Shown: piece after piece, positions 54,360-63,850 of the stretch
Numbering within the stretch: position 1 is the first letter of the stretch
How the letters are laid out: each line of letters begins with the position of its first letter
From: Bacteroidota bacterium
GTDB lineage: Bacteria > Bacteroidota > Bacteroidia > Bacteroidales > Lentimicrobiaceae
Length of the DNA: 64,000 bases
Reading direction: 5' to 3'
NCBI GenBank assembly: GCA_023441805.1
Contig: JAEZNO010000025.1
Coordinates: forward strand, 89,823-153,822
The notes under the pieces: model-generated
What the model saw: the letters and a program-made list of their open reading frames with translations, nothing else
Told to the model about the DNA's origin: nothing
The model's database searches: none
Program-made: the position numbers and the translations under genes

Positions 54360-55294
54360 GAAGAGTTTTAGTTACCGGTGCTGCCGGTTTTATTGGTTCA
54401 AATTTAGTCAAGAGATTACTGGATGCAAATAATGCAGTGATTGGAGTAGATAATTTTGATGCATTTTATGATCCGGAAATTAAACGCAGGAATATAACTT
54501 CATTCCTTTCGAATCCTGATTTTACATTGCATGAGGGTGATATTCGTGATGAGGGTTTAATGGATAAAATCCTGAATCAAACAAGTCCTGATTGTGTAGT
54601 TCATCTTGCTGCCCGGGCTGGTGTTCGACCTTCAATAGATAATCCGGAGCTATATTACGATGTTAATGTTACGGGCACATTAAAGCTTCTGGAAGCAATG
54701 CGACGCCAAGGAGTTAAAAAACTGGTATTTGCTTCATCATCGTCAGTTTATGGTAATAATGCAAAATTTCCTTTTTCAGAGACTGACAATGTTGACAATC
54801 CGGTGTCTCCTTATGCTGCAACTAAAAAAGCAGGTGAGTTGCTTTGTTATACATATCATCACCTTTATAATTTTGATATCTTCTGTATGAGGTTCTTTAC
54901 AGTATATGGTTATAATCAGCGGCCTGAAATGGCAATCCAGAAATTTGGCAGACTAATACGTGAAGGCAAGCCTATTACAATGTATGGTGATGGTACAACA
55001 AAACGTGATTATACTTATATTGATGATATCACCGCAGGTTTAATGGCTTCAATTGACAGGGTAAAAGGATATGAAGTTATTAACCTTGGGAATCACCAGA
55101 CTGTTATGCTCAGAGATCTTATTCAACATATCTCTGAAGTTATTGGCAAACCGGCTATTATTGAGCAAAAACCTAATCAACCCGGCGACGTTGAACTTAC
55201 TTATGCTGATGTACAAAAGGCAAAAGAACTTCTTGATTATGAACCAAAACACCCGATAACCATTGGATTAAGAAAGATGTTTAGCAATCAATAA
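54356..55294 (+). CDS. NAD-dependent nucleotide-sugar epimerase
   Basis: The 312 residues form an extended SDR of the UDP-glucose/UDP-glucuronate 4-epimerase group. The NAD motif is TGAAGFIG (7-14). Asp62 binds adenine (GDIRD), and the catalytic triad is the Ser in ASSSSVYG with Tyr153-x-x-x-Lys157 (YAATKKAG). The C-terminal substrate region includes TKRDYTYIDDI and NLGNHQTVML. AGVRPSIDNPELYYDVNVTG is typical of the glucuronate 4-epimerase branch. It probably supplies the sugar used by the two glycosyltransferases upstream (inference). The start overlaps the previous gene by four bases. Confidence 0.87.
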   Translation: MRRVLVTGAAGFIGSNLVKRLLDANNAVIGVDNFDAFYDPEIKRRNITSFLSNPDFTLHEGDIRDEGLMDKILNQTSPDCVVHLAARAGVRPSIDNPELYYDVNVTGTLKLLEAMRRQGVKKLVFASSSSVYGNNAKFPFSETDNVDNPVSPYAATKKAGELLCYTYHHLYNFDIFCMRFFTVYGYNQRPEMAIQKFGRLIREGKPITMYGDGTTKRDYTYIDDITAGLMASIDRVKGYEVINLGNHQTVMLRDLIQHISEVIGKPAIIEQKPNQPGDVELTYADVQKAKELLDYEPKHPITIGLRKMFSNQ

Positions 55295-55298
55295 TGCC

Positions 55299-55964
55299 AT
55301 GAGTAATTATCCAGACATAGCTCAAAGCATCCCGGCAAATGTCCGACTGGTAGCAGTCAGTAAAACCCGCAAGGTTGAAGAAATACTTGAAGTCTTTAAT
55401 GAAGGAGTTTCTGAATTTGGTGAGAATAAAGTGCAGGAATTGATTTCAAAATACCCGTTTCTTCCTAAGGATATCCGCTGGCACCTAATCGGGCATCTTC
55501 AAACAAATAAGGTGAAGCTAATAGCTCCTTTCGTTCATCTCATTCAGAGTGTAGATAGTCTTAAATTGATTGCCGAAATCAATAAACAAGCATTCAAGAA
55601 TCAAAGAGTTATCGATTGTCTTTTACAAATATATATTGCTACTGAGGAAACCAAATTTGGATTCAATAGTCAGGAAGTTCATGAGCTTCTTACCTCTAAT
55701 GAATTTAAATTGATGACAAATGTCAGAATCACAGGCCTTATGGGTATGGCAACATTCACTGACGATGAGAACACTATACGAAAAGAATTCAAATACCTAA
55801 GGGAGCTATTTGAAAGCATTAAATCAAAGTACTTCCATGATAAGGAAGAATTTAATATCCTTTCAATGGGAATGTCAGGTGACTATAAAATAGCTATCGA
55901 AGAAGGAAGTACAATGGTACGTGTTGGTACTGCTATCTTCGGTGAACGCAATTACACTAAATGA
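55299..55964 (+). CDS. yggS: PLP homeostasis protein, YggS/PROSC family
   Basis: The 221 residues match the YggS fold: RLVAVSKTRKVEEI with PLP-binding Lys22, then FGENKVQEL, WHLIGHLQTNK, ITGLMGMATF, LSMGMSGDYKIAIEEGSTMV and VRVGTAIFGER. The family binds PLP and buffers its cellular level but has no known enzymatic activity. It begins 4 bp after the epimerase stop, as the last gene of that operon. Its 3' end overlaps the convergent carboxypeptidase gene by 8 bp. Confidence 0.93.
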   Translation: MSNYPDIAQSIPANVRLVAVSKTRKVEEILEVFNEGVSEFGENKVQELISKYPFLPKDIRWHLIGHLQTNKVKLIAPFVHLIQSVDSLKLIAEINKQAFKNQRVIDCLLQIYIATEETKFGFNSQEVHELLTSNEFKLMTNVRITGLMGMATFTDDENTIRKEFKYLRELFESIKSKYFHDKEEFNILSMGMSGDYKIAIEEGSTMVRVGTAIFGERNYTK

Positions 55965-57894
55965 TTATCTTGAATGTATTGCTTTCTTTTGAGTTCTGTA
56001 TCCTGAGAATGTAAACTCCTTTGACCTGACCACTAAGATCAATCACTGTTTCAGTACCTGATATTTCAACTGCTTTTAACACTTTCCCATGCAAATCGAA
56101 TAATTCGTACTTTACGAATTCAAGAGGTGATTTAACTACAAGTTTATTTCCAATAGTCGGATTTGGATAAATCACAAAGCTACCCTTCTCTACTTCCTCA
56201 ACACCAATATTATCATCAACCTTAATATAGTCTTCAATGGTAATAGTGTTTGAGCCAATCATGTTTCCGACAGTCAGAGTTACCGCGTATTTTCCTTCGA
56301 CATTGTAAACAACTATTGGCTCCGCATCAGTAGATGTAGCAGGCGTTCCACCTTCAAATGTCCATAATCTTGAAGTTGGAAAGCCTCCTGAAATATCAAA
56401 AAACTGAACACTTTCACCAGGCTCCACAAGTGTATCCGAAGAAGTAAATGCAGGTATGGGTGTTCCATCCCATAACCTTACATTAACAATTGTACTCTGT
56501 TTGTCGTTTACCACTACATTCTTGATTGTTCGCGGTGTATAACCTTCAGCAAAAAAGGTGATATTATAAGTGCCTGCTTTCAATAACCGATGATAATTAC
56601 CAACAGGCATTGAAGTAAACACCATACTGCTGTCAATGTCATGGCCGGCTATATAAACTTGGGCTTTAACAGGTTCACCGGAGACTGAGTCGGTTACTAT
56701 ACCTCTAACACCATATAATGCTTGTTCCATGTAATTTAACATGGACCGGTAATTATAATTCCAGTGATTAAGTAATTGATTGGTTGATAATAGCTTAGTA
56801 TTTGATACTTCAAGTGTAACTTCACGACATTGCTGAAAATAATTCATATAGTCCTGTCGCCCACCTGTAATAGTATACCATGCATATCCATTAGTAATTC
56901 CGTTAACCAGATCATCCATATAGCCTGGGATTGCATAGACGTGTGCTGTATCGGCATATTCACGACTTACATATTTCCACCAGGCATCATCTGCAGTAGT
57001 CTTGAGCCAAGTATCCCATGGATAATTTACTACCTCTGCCCCTCCGTGAAAATTAGCTGCCATTACGAAATTTCGTTGTTCTGCAAATTCCATAAATGCG
57101 ACTGTTTCGGGTTGCCAAGCATTTCCATCAGGATGTGGTCCATCATCAGGATCAGGATAATTACGGTTCAGATCTACGAAGTTGCCATTATAGCGTGTAG
57201 CTCCATTTACTGAGTTATTCCCTGCTGCATAGGTACCATCAGGATTTGCCAATGGATTAATCCAAATATCCATGCTGTTTACCAAATTGGTAATTCGATC
57301 ATCAGTACCATAATTTTGCAATAGATAATCAATTAAATGCAGAGTAAGTATGTAACCGGTTGTTTCATCGCCATGAATAGAAGATGTATATAAGAATTCC
57401 GGCTCATCTTCCTCAACTCCCACATTATCACTTATCCTGGCAACAAGTAACAATCTCCCTTTGGCAGAAATTCCTATTGTATCTATATCACACAGTTCAG
57501 GGAAATTGGTTGCAAAATCTTGCATTATTTGCAGATATGCAGGATAGGTAGGGTAATAATTCCATTCGAGGACTTCTCTTGTCAATCCTGACATCTCTAC
57601 TTCGTGGAGCTCTGATGGCTTTGGAAGTTGATAAAATGAATAATTAAAACGGCCCTTCAGTGCTTCAAATTCCTTTACTGATGCATATGCGTAAATATCT
57701 CCATCTCTTACGTCATCAATACTGACTATTTGGGTGATCACATTAGCATCACTTGCAGCTCCTTTGAGCATGAAGTAAATTTCACCTTTTCCATTAAACA
57801 CATCAGTAGAATTGTATTCACTTAAAGGCTTCTGTGAATAGCCTGATAAATAAATAAGAAACGATAGAATTACGAGTGAGTATCTGTTAAACAT
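55957..57894 (-). CDS. Secreted M14 zinc carboxypeptidase with PKD and T9SS sorting domains
   Basis: The 645-residue protein has a signal peptide and an M14 peptidase domain (~110-395). Zinc ligands are His174 and Glu177 (SSIHGDETTG) and His283 (NFHGGAEV). Arg244 (DLNRNYPDPDD) is for substrate binding, and the catalytic Glu lies in REVTLEVSNTKLL. A CarboxypepD-regulatory-like beta domain (VRGIVTDSVSGEPVKAQVYI) and a PKD domain (FFDISGGFPTSRLWTFEGG) follow. The ~80-residue C-terminal end (VIYPNPTIGNKLVV, GVYILRI) is a type IX secretion sorting signal. The enzyme is thus exported and probably surface-bound. It starts 4 bp after dapA. Confidence 0.92.
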   Translation of the reverse strand: MFNRYSLVILSFLIYLSGYSQKPLSEYNSTDVFNGKGEIYFMLKGAASDANVITQIVSIDDVRDGDIYAYASVKEFEALKGRFNYSFYQLPKPSELHEVEMSGLTREVLEWNYYPTYPAYLQIMQDFATNFPELCDIDTIGISAKGRLLLVARISDNVGVEEDEPEFLYTSSIHGDETTGYILTLHLIDYLLQNYGTDDRITNLVNSMDIWINPLANPDGTYAAGNNSVNGATRYNGNFVDLNRNYPDPDDGPHPDGNAWQPETVAFMEFAEQRNFVMAANFHGGAEVVNYPWDTWLKTTADDAWWKYVSREYADTAHVYAIPGYMDDLVNGITNGYAWYTITGGRQDYMNYFQQCREVTLEVSNTKLLSTNQLLNHWNYNYRSMLNYMEQALYGVRGIVTDSVSGEPVKAQVYIAGHDIDSSMVFTSMPVGNYHRLLKAGTYNITFFAEGYTPRTIKNVVVNDKQSTIVNVRLWDGTPIPAFTSSDTLVEPGESVQFFDISGGFPTSRLWTFEGGTPATSTDAEPIVVYNVEGKYAVTLTVGNMIGSNTITIEDYIKVDDNIGVEEVEKGSFVIYPNPTIGNKLVVKSPLEFVKYELFDLHGKVLKAVEISGTETVIDLSGQVKGVYILRIQNSKESNTFKIII

Positions 57895-57898
57895 GTGC

Positions 57899-58798
57899 TT
57901 AATTTTCTATTCCTTTTTCTTTTAATTCAGTCATTAATGAGGCAATCAGGTTTTGAGTTTGCTTGTTAACTTTCACAATTGGTAATCGCAAATGATTTGA
58001 CACTATTTTTAGTTGGTCAAGTGCAGCTTTAATACCACCCGGACTTCCATCAGCAAATAACGATTCCATGAAAGGAAGCAGATTATAATGAAGCTTCTTT
58101 GCTTCTTCAAGATTACCTTTCAGTGCAAATTTCACCATATTACTGAAGCTTTTAGGATAAGCATTAGCAACCACTGAAATCACACCGCTTGCACCACAGG
58201 CAATTAAAGGCATTGTAATAGCATCATCACCTGAGATCACTAAAAAGTCCTTTGGTTTTAACCGGATGATCTCCATGATCTGGTTGAAATTACCTGAAGC
58301 TTCTTTTATACCTATAATGTTATCAAATTCCGATGCCAATTGCAATGTTGTCTCAGGCTTCATATTTATACTTGTCCTACCCGGCACATTGTAAAGTATC
58401 AGAGGCAGAGATGTAGCAGTTGCAATTTGCCTGTAATGCAAATATAGCCCTCGTTGTGTTGGTTTGTTGTAATATGGTGTAACCGATAAAAAGCCATCAA
58501 TACCATCATTATCAATTAATTTTAACTGATCAACAACACACTGGGTATTATTACCCCCAAGACCAACAACTATCGGAACCCTCCTGTTTACAATTTCTTT
58601 TGTGAAATCAATAAGTGCTTTTTGCTCATCCTTCGAAAGGGTTGCAGCTTCACCTGTAGTACCTAATACTACGAGGTAATTTACGCCATTTGAAATGGTG
58701 TGTTCCAGAAGTTTTTCGTAAGATCCGAAATCAATTGTACCCTGCTTATGAAATGGGGTTACTAAAGCTACTCCGGTTCCTGTAAATTTCTTATTCAT
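57899..58798 (-). CDS. dapA: 4-hydroxy-tetrahydrodipicolinate synthase
   Basis: DapA condenses pyruvate with aspartate semialdehyde in lysine and diaminopimelate synthesis. The 299 residues show Schiff-base Lys165 in GIKEASGN, Tyr136 in LYNVPGRTS, the TTGEAATLS motif with Thr47-Thr48, and Tyr110 in TPYYNKPTQ. SGDDAITMPLIACGASGVIS is also conserved. It sits between a conserved hypothetical gene (20-bp gap) and the carboxypeptidase gene (4 bp). Diaminopimelate links it to the wall-recycling Mpl. Confidence 0.95.
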   Translation of the reverse strand: MNKKFTGTGVALVTPFHKQGTIDFGSYEKLLEHTISNGVNYLVVLGTTGEAATLSKDEQKALIDFTKEIVNRRVPIVVGLGGNNTQCVVDQLKLIDNDGIDGFLSVTPYYNKPTQRGLYLHYRQIATATSLPLILYNVPGRTSINMKPETTLQLASEFDNIIGIKEASGNFNQIMEIIRLKPKDFLVISGDDAITMPLIACGASGVISVVANAYPKSFSNMVKFALKGNLEEAKKLHYNLLPFMESLFADGSPGGIKAALDQLKIVSNHLRLPIVKVNKQTQNLIASLMTELKEKGIEN

Positions 58799-58818
58799 AG
58801 CGGTTGTTTAACTGTTGG

Positions 58819-59388
58819 TTATTCATTTTGTCGGTCAGGTGTTTTAAATTCAATATCTGCTGTGTAGTGTATTATTTGGTCAATTAGCTCCTGACTGGAT
58901 ATTTCTTCTCTTGTGTCTATCATCAGATCATAAGGTAAGGGCCTGTCATCAAATTTTCGACCTATCTTAAAACGTGCCCTCGAAAGATACGAAATATAGT
59001 GCAAAGTAAAATTATCCGGACCACTCAGATCGATAAGCATATCAAATTCCTCATTAATGAATTGACTTACAAACTGAGCCTTTGGACGAAAAAGTAAATC
59101 TATGTCCTTTGGTAATAATAAGTCGTACGATAACTTCGGAATATAAAATACCGGAATCCGATTAACAGAGTATAATCCGATAACATGCACCTTCTTACCT
59201 CTATCCTGCAGTTGTTTTGTAAAAGCAGTAACCCTATTATACTCATCTTCTGAACTTAACAGATAAATGATGCCAATGCTCCCTGCATTTGTTAGGTTTA
59301 CCGGCTGTTTATTTCGACTGGTTTTAAGTACCTCTTTGTGAAGATATCTTGTACCCAGGTATTTTCTTATGTTTTTTAAGAAGCTCAA
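58819..59388 (-). CDS. Conserved Bacteroidota hypothetical protein upstream of dapA
   Basis: The 189 residues show an alternating alpha/beta pattern: SIGIIYLLSSEDEYNRVTAF, KKVHVIGLYS, FDMLIDLSGPDNFTLHYISY and RARFKIGRKFD. It looks like a Rossmann-like domain without a catalytic motif I can name. It resembles the short protein often adjacent to dapA in this phylum (possibly the DUF6913 family, from memory). It has no signal peptide. It is 86 bp after the flavin reductase gene and 20 bp before dapA, in the same orientation. Confidence 0.7.
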   Translation of the reverse strand: MSFLKNIRKYLGTRYLHKEVLKTSRNKQPVNLTNAGSIGIIYLLSSEDEYNRVTAFTKQLQDRGKKVHVIGLYSVNRIPVFYIPKLSYDLLLPKDIDLLFRPKAQFVSQFINEEFDMLIDLSGPDNFTLHYISYLSRARFKIGRKFDDRPLPYDLMIDTREEISSQELIDQIIHYTADIEFKTPDRQNE

Positions 59389-59474
59389 TGTATTAGTTAT
59401 TAGTCTAAAAAAAACGCTGACTGTGCGATAAAATTATAAAAAGTAATTTATCTCTTATCTCTTTGTCAGGTTAT

Positions 59475-60023
59475 TTATTTAGATTCTGATTTCACTTTAA
59501 CAGAAGTAATTTCACCAATATACATGCGGTGATAATCATTGTCGGGATAGTGTGATTTAATAATGGGATCTATGAACCCTGAAGGCTGAAGATCCTGTAT
59601 GTATATCTTTCTGCATTCAATTATTATACTGGCTTGCTTAAAACCGATACTATTGTTAGTTCTTATTGGTGTTATACCTGTCTCATCACTTTTATCACAA
59701 TCCCTGCCTGAGTATGTTCCGCAAAATGAGAGGATATCCCTGTACTTTTCTTCAAAAAAGCTACAGGTAAAATAATCATTCTGTTCAACGAACTCATAAG
59801 TATATCGCTGTGGACGTATGAAGATAAAGATCACTGGTTTGTGCCATAAGTATCCCATTGAACCCCAATTGGCAGTCATGGTATTATAGTGCTTCATATC
59901 ACCAGCTGTTATCAACATCCAGTCTGAACCTATCAATTTTATTGCATTCTCATTCAATTCCGATGGCTTGATCTCTATGAAATCGATATCCTTTAATTCA
60001 CTATTTTCTGATGTATCTATCAT
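59475..60023 (-). CDS. Flavin reductase-like FMN-binding split-barrel protein
   Basis: The 182 residues fit the flavin reductase-like domain: WMLITAGDMKHYNTMTANWG binds FMN phosphate, then KPVIFIFIRPQRYTYEFVEQ and DYFTCSFFEEKYRDILSF. These proteins bind FMN and use NAD(P)H to reduce flavin or small substrates. The physiological partner is unknown. It is 15 bp downstream of the peptide-binding lipoprotein gene, in the operon leading to dapA. Confidence 0.85.
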   Translation of the reverse strand: MIDTSENSELKDIDFIEIKPSELNENAIKLIGSDWMLITAGDMKHYNTMTANWGSMGYLWHKPVIFIFIRPQRYTYEFVEQNDYFTCSFFEEKYRDILSFCGTYSGRDCDKSDETGITPIRTNNSIGFKQASIIIECRKIYIQDLQPSGFIDPIIKSHYPDNDYHRMYIGEITSVKVKSESK

Positions 60024-60038
60024 TTACTTATTCACTTA

Positions 60039-61715
60039 TTATTTATGATTCTTAAAATTTCCCTTTTCATTTTCTATAATTCTCTTTTTCACCCGTTTAA
60101 GATCAAGCAGGTTAAGAGCATTCGATCCTAAGCCACTAATAGTCTTTTGCGAAAACCTTAGTACCTGATCATAGAATAAGATAACAACAGGCGATTGCTG
60201 CATCATCAAACTATCCATCTCTCGGTAAAGTCTGACGCGTAAGGTGTCATTCGTTTGAAGAATGGCCTCCTTATATAAACCATCGAATACCTTGTCGTTA
60301 AAGTGTGTATAGTTTGGACCGTTAGGACTCTTATTTATAGAATAAAACAATGAAAGGTAATTTTCAGCATCTGGATAATCTGCAATCCAGGATCCTCTGA
60401 AAAAAGGGACCCTCCCCTGAGCTATATTCTCGCGCAAAGTACCTGGTGGAGATACGTCAATCCTGACATTGATACCTATTTGTGATAACTGGCTCTGAAT
60501 GAACTGGGTAATGTCAAGATAAGAGGCATTCGTTGAAAATGTTATAGGAGGTAATCCTTTACCATTCGGATAACCTGCCTCTTTCAAAAGTTGAGCTGCT
60601 CGTTCAGGATCATATTTGTATCCATATTGAGCATCATCAGAATATCCGGGCAATCCATCAGGAATGATACCCTTAATGCCGGGTTTCCCAATTCCATTTC
60701 GCAAATACCTGATCATTTTATCACGATCAAATCCCATATTAATGGCTTTCCTGATCCTCACATCATTAAGCGGGCTATCTTTCATTATGAGATTTTTGCT
60801 ATCCGAGAGTATTCCAAGGTATTCAGTATTCAGATAAGGTTGAGTTGCCAGATTTATTTTATCGGCATATTTACTTTTCAATTTCCCTGTTGCGGTAAGC
60901 ACTTCGTCCTTATAACTTGCATCAAGACCTGACATAAAATCAAGGTTTCCTTTCACAAATTCAAGAAAAGCAGATTGTTTATCGATAATAAATGTAACAG
61001 CAATGGCATCCAAATAAGGGAATTTAGCCCCCGAAGAGTCAGTTTCGAAATAATTGGGATTCTTAACCATGACTAATTTCACACCTTCTTTGAGCATTTT
61101 AAACCGAAATGGTCCGGTACCTACAGGATGAACCCTGAAATCCTGTCCATAAAATTCAATTGCCTCAAACGGGACTATGGAGCAGTACTGCATACTAAGC
61201 ATTCCCAGGAAAGGAGGAAATGGTTGTTTCAACCTGATTGTAACTATAGAATCTCCTATTGCATCTATTTTCTTGTTAATACCTTTCCCTTCAACATTGC
61301 TCATTACCCATGCACCGGGTGAAGCTAGTCGCTCATCTGCCAATCGCTTTAAACTATAAACCACATCAGCGGCGGTAAGCTTTCTGCCTCTTCCATTACT
61401 GAATACCGGAGAATCATGAAAGTAAACGTCATCTCTAAGATAGAATGTGTAAGTCCTGCCATCTTCCGAAATTTCCCACTTTGATGCTATGGAAGGAATT
61501 ACATGTAGCGCACTGTCGAGTTGTACCAGTCCATTAAATATTTGATTTACAGCCCAAATATTAGCCTGATTTCGTGCAAACGCAGGGTCCAGTGATGATA
61601 TTCCGGCAGCTTCATTATACCTGAATACTGTCAACCCATTATCATTTCGATGAGAATTTCTACAGCTGAATAAAAATATTGTGAAAAGAAAGAAAACGAC
61701 AGATTTTATTCTCAT
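60039..61715 (-). CDS. Peptide/oligopeptide-binding lipoprotein, ABC transporter SBP family 5
   Basis: The 558-residue protein begins with a lipoprotein signal (TIFLFSC, Cys18). The SBP_bac_5 fold is clear: FRYNEAAGISSLDPAFARNQ, ASKWEISEDGRTYTFYLRDD, KLTAADVVYSLKRL, GTGPFRF, LNDVRIRKAINMGFDRDKM and YDPERAAQLLKEAGYPNGKG. It binds oligopeptides or related solutes for an ABC importer. No dpp/opp permease or ATPase gene is in the window, so the partner lies elsewhere. I chose ATG 61715, which opens on the signal, over a TTG at 61733. Confidence 0.88.
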   Translation of the reverse strand: MRIKSVVFFLFTIFLFSCRNSHRNDNGLTVFRYNEAAGISSLDPAFARNQANIWAVNQIFNGLVQLDSALHVIPSIASKWEISEDGRTYTFYLRDDVYFHDSPVFSNGRGRKLTAADVVYSLKRLADERLASPGAWVMSNVEGKGINKKIDAIGDSIVTIRLKQPFPPFLGMLSMQYCSIVPFEAIEFYGQDFRVHPVGTGPFRFKMLKEGVKLVMVKNPNYFETDSSGAKFPYLDAIAVTFIIDKQSAFLEFVKGNLDFMSGLDASYKDEVLTATGKLKSKYADKINLATQPYLNTEYLGILSDSKNLIMKDSPLNDVRIRKAINMGFDRDKMIRYLRNGIGKPGIKGIIPDGLPGYSDDAQYGYKYDPERAAQLLKEAGYPNGKGLPPITFSTNASYLDITQFIQSQLSQIGINVRIDVSPPGTLRENIAQGRVPFFRGSWIADYPDAENYLSLFYSINKSPNGPNYTHFNDKVFDGLYKEAILQTNDTLRVRLYREMDSLMMQQSPVVILFYDQVLRFSQKTISGLGSNALNLLDLKRVKKRIIENEKGNFKNHK

Positions 61716-61734
61716 GATATTTGGATGCAACAAG

Positions 61735-61742
61735 CAAATGTA
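61735..61742 (-). promoter_or_regulatory. -7 promoter element (TACATTTG) of the peptide-binding lipoprotein operon
   Basis: Minus-strand TAnnTTTG match 19 bp before the ATG at 61715. Confidence 0.5.
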
Positions 61743-61776
61743 TCACAAAATTGGATGAGATTGGATTACTAAGTAG

Positions 61777-61784
61777 TATATTTG
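61777..61784 (+). promoter_or_regulatory. -7 promoter element (TATATTTG) of the M1 aminopeptidase gene
   Basis: Exact TAnnTTTG match 21 bp before the ATG at 61806, divergent from the lipoprotein promoter. Confidence 0.5.
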
Positions 61785-61805
61785 ACAGTCTAAAAATATC
61801 TAAAC

Positions 61806-63803
61806 ATGAAGAAGATCTTTACATTATTGATGCTAACCACTATCGGTTGTTTTGCCACTTTTGGACAGAACTTTGAATCTATGCGTGGAAGCGAATTCTG
61901 TCACCAAAAAAAGAGCAACGCCACAGAACGCAACACTTTTAGTATAACTGATATTTCATCTCCCGGTTCTCCAAGACATTCATTTGATGTACTTGATTAT
62001 AATCTCGACTTAGACCTTTTTCACTGTTATACAAGTCCATACCCTAAAAACTTTGATGGACAAAATATTATCACTTTCAGAGTTGACAGCACACTTTCAG
62101 CTATAACTCTTCATGCAGTTAATTCTTCACTTACCATCAATTCAGTCGGTTTGGCTGGTGTGTCTTTTTCACATGCAAATAATTTGTTAACGATACAGCT
62201 TGATCAGACGTATAATCCCGGTGCTATTGTTCAGGTTCTGATTGAGTACAGTCATAAGAATGTAGTTGACCATGCTTTCTATGTTTCAGGTGGATTTGTT
62301 TTCACTGATAGTGAACCACAGGGTGCTCGTAAATGGTTCCCGTGTTACGATGAGCCATCTGACAAAGCAACACTTCAATTGAGGGCCAAAGTTCCTGTAA
62401 ATGTTAAGCTTGCATCTAATGGCCGACTGGCTGACTCAACAATAATTAATGATGCACTCTATTACACCTGGATTAGTCGTGACCCGGTTGCAACATACCT
62501 TACTGTTATAACTTCAAAGGCTGATTACCTGTTGAATATTGTAAACAGAATTGATCCTTTAACTGGTGATAATACTCCTTTCAGATTTTACTACAACCCC
62601 AATGAGAATCCGGGACCTATGATGGCTATTATAAACCCGATGACTGACTTCTTTGAATCAAAATTTGGGCCTCACCCTTTTGAGAAAAACGGTTTTGCTA
62701 CCTTGAACTCACAATTCTCATGGGGTGGTATGGAAAATCAAACACTTACCAGTTTATGCCCAGGATGCTGGAGTGAGAGTTTAGTTGCTCATGAATATGC
62801 CCATCAATGGTTCGGTGATATGATCACTTGCGCTACCTGGAGTGACATATGGCTTAATGAAGGTTTTGCTACTTTCATTGAAGCATTGTGGACCGAAGTA
62901 ACCTATGGACCTACTGCATATGTGAATGAAATCAAGCAGAATGCTAATTACTACCTTTCGCAGAATCCTGGTTGGCCGATTTCAAGTCCTTCATGGGCAA
63001 CAAATCCTCCTTCAAATGATCAACTCTTTAATTATGCCATCACTTACATGAAAGGATCATGTATACTTTACATGTACCGCAACGTGGTCGGTGACTCACT
63101 CTTCTTTAAGAGCCTCTATGAGTATGCTAATGATACAGTTAACTTCAAATATAGATCTGCTACCATTCCTGATTTTATTGCTAAAATGAATGAGTCAACA
63201 GGATTGGACATCAACTATTTCTTTGAACAGTGGCTCTATCAACCCAACCACCCAAGTTATTATAACACTTATCATATAATTCCATTACCTGACAACAAAT
63301 GGGAAGTAAAATTCAATATAACTCAAACCCAGACCACTGGATTCTTCAAAATGCCGGTTGAAATAGTGGTAAAATTCAATGATTTCTCTGACTCGACGCT
63401 TACTGTTATTAATGACATTAATGATCAGAACTACTCTTTCATTTTTGATAAACAGCCAAAATCAGTTCAATTTGATCCACGGGATTTGATTGTTCTTAAA
63501 AATGCAACTCTTGTAGTTGGTACACCTGAAATTCCTGCCCCTATGGCAAATAAGCTTACTATACTTGAAAATCCTTCAAGTCATAATGTTAAGCTTAGCT
63601 ATGAATCTTCAACTGAACAGGATATCAGTCTGAAAGTCCTTACACCGGGAGGTAAGATTGTCTACTCAACCGACAGAATTAAACTAAACAGAGGGATGAA
63701 CGATATTCAACTCAATTTATCTTTCCTTAGTAATGGCATGTACTTCATATCAGTCAATAATACTCAAACCACTATTACTGAAAAACTTATGTTAGTTAAG
63801 TAA
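61806..63803 (+). CDS. Secreted M1-family aminopeptidase with T9SS sorting domain
   Basis: The 665-residue protein has a signal peptide (cleavage near FATFGQNF) and the M1 N-terminal beta domain (FDVLDYNLDLDLF). The substrate motif GGMEN is at 307-311, and zinc ligands are His329 and His333 in HEYAHQWFGD with catalytic Glu330. The third ligand is Glu352 in NEGFATF, and the transition-state Tyr lies in the AITYMKG segment. The last ~80 residues (LTILENPSSHNVKLSYES, NGMYFISVNNTQTTITEKLM) are a type IX secretion sorting domain. It releases N-terminal amino acids from peptides outside the cell. Its terminator is directly followed by a group II intron. Confidence 0.93.
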   Translation: MKKIFTLLMLTTIGCFATFGQNFESMRGSEFCHQKKSNATERNTFSITDISSPGSPRHSFDVLDYNLDLDLFHCYTSPYPKNFDGQNIITFRVDSTLSAITLHAVNSSLTINSVGLAGVSFSHANNLLTIQLDQTYNPGAIVQVLIEYSHKNVVDHAFYVSGGFVFTDSEPQGARKWFPCYDEPSDKATLQLRAKVPVNVKLASNGRLADSTIINDALYYTWISRDPVATYLTVITSKADYLLNIVNRIDPLTGDNTPFRFYYNPNENPGPMMAIINPMTDFFESKFGPHPFEKNGFATLNSQFSWGGMENQTLTSLCPGCWSESLVAHEYAHQWFGDMITCATWSDIWLNEGFATFIEALWTEVTYGPTAYVNEIKQNANYYLSQNPGWPISSPSWATNPPSNDQLFNYAITYMKGSCILYMYRNVVGDSLFFKSLYEYANDTVNFKYRSATIPDFIAKMNESTGLDINYFFEQWLYQPNHPSYYNTYHIIPLPDNKWEVKFNITQTQTTGFFKMPVEIVVKFNDFSDSTLTVINDINDQNYSFIFDKQPKSVQFDPRDLIVLKNATLVVGTPEIPAPMANKLTILENPSSHNVKLSYESSTEQDISLKVLTPGGKIVYSTDRIKLNRGMNDIQLNLSFLSNGMYFISVNNTQTTITEKLMLVK

Positions 63804-63850
63804 GCTCTAATGCTTAATTAGATGTTGATTAGTAAACAACAATAAGAACC

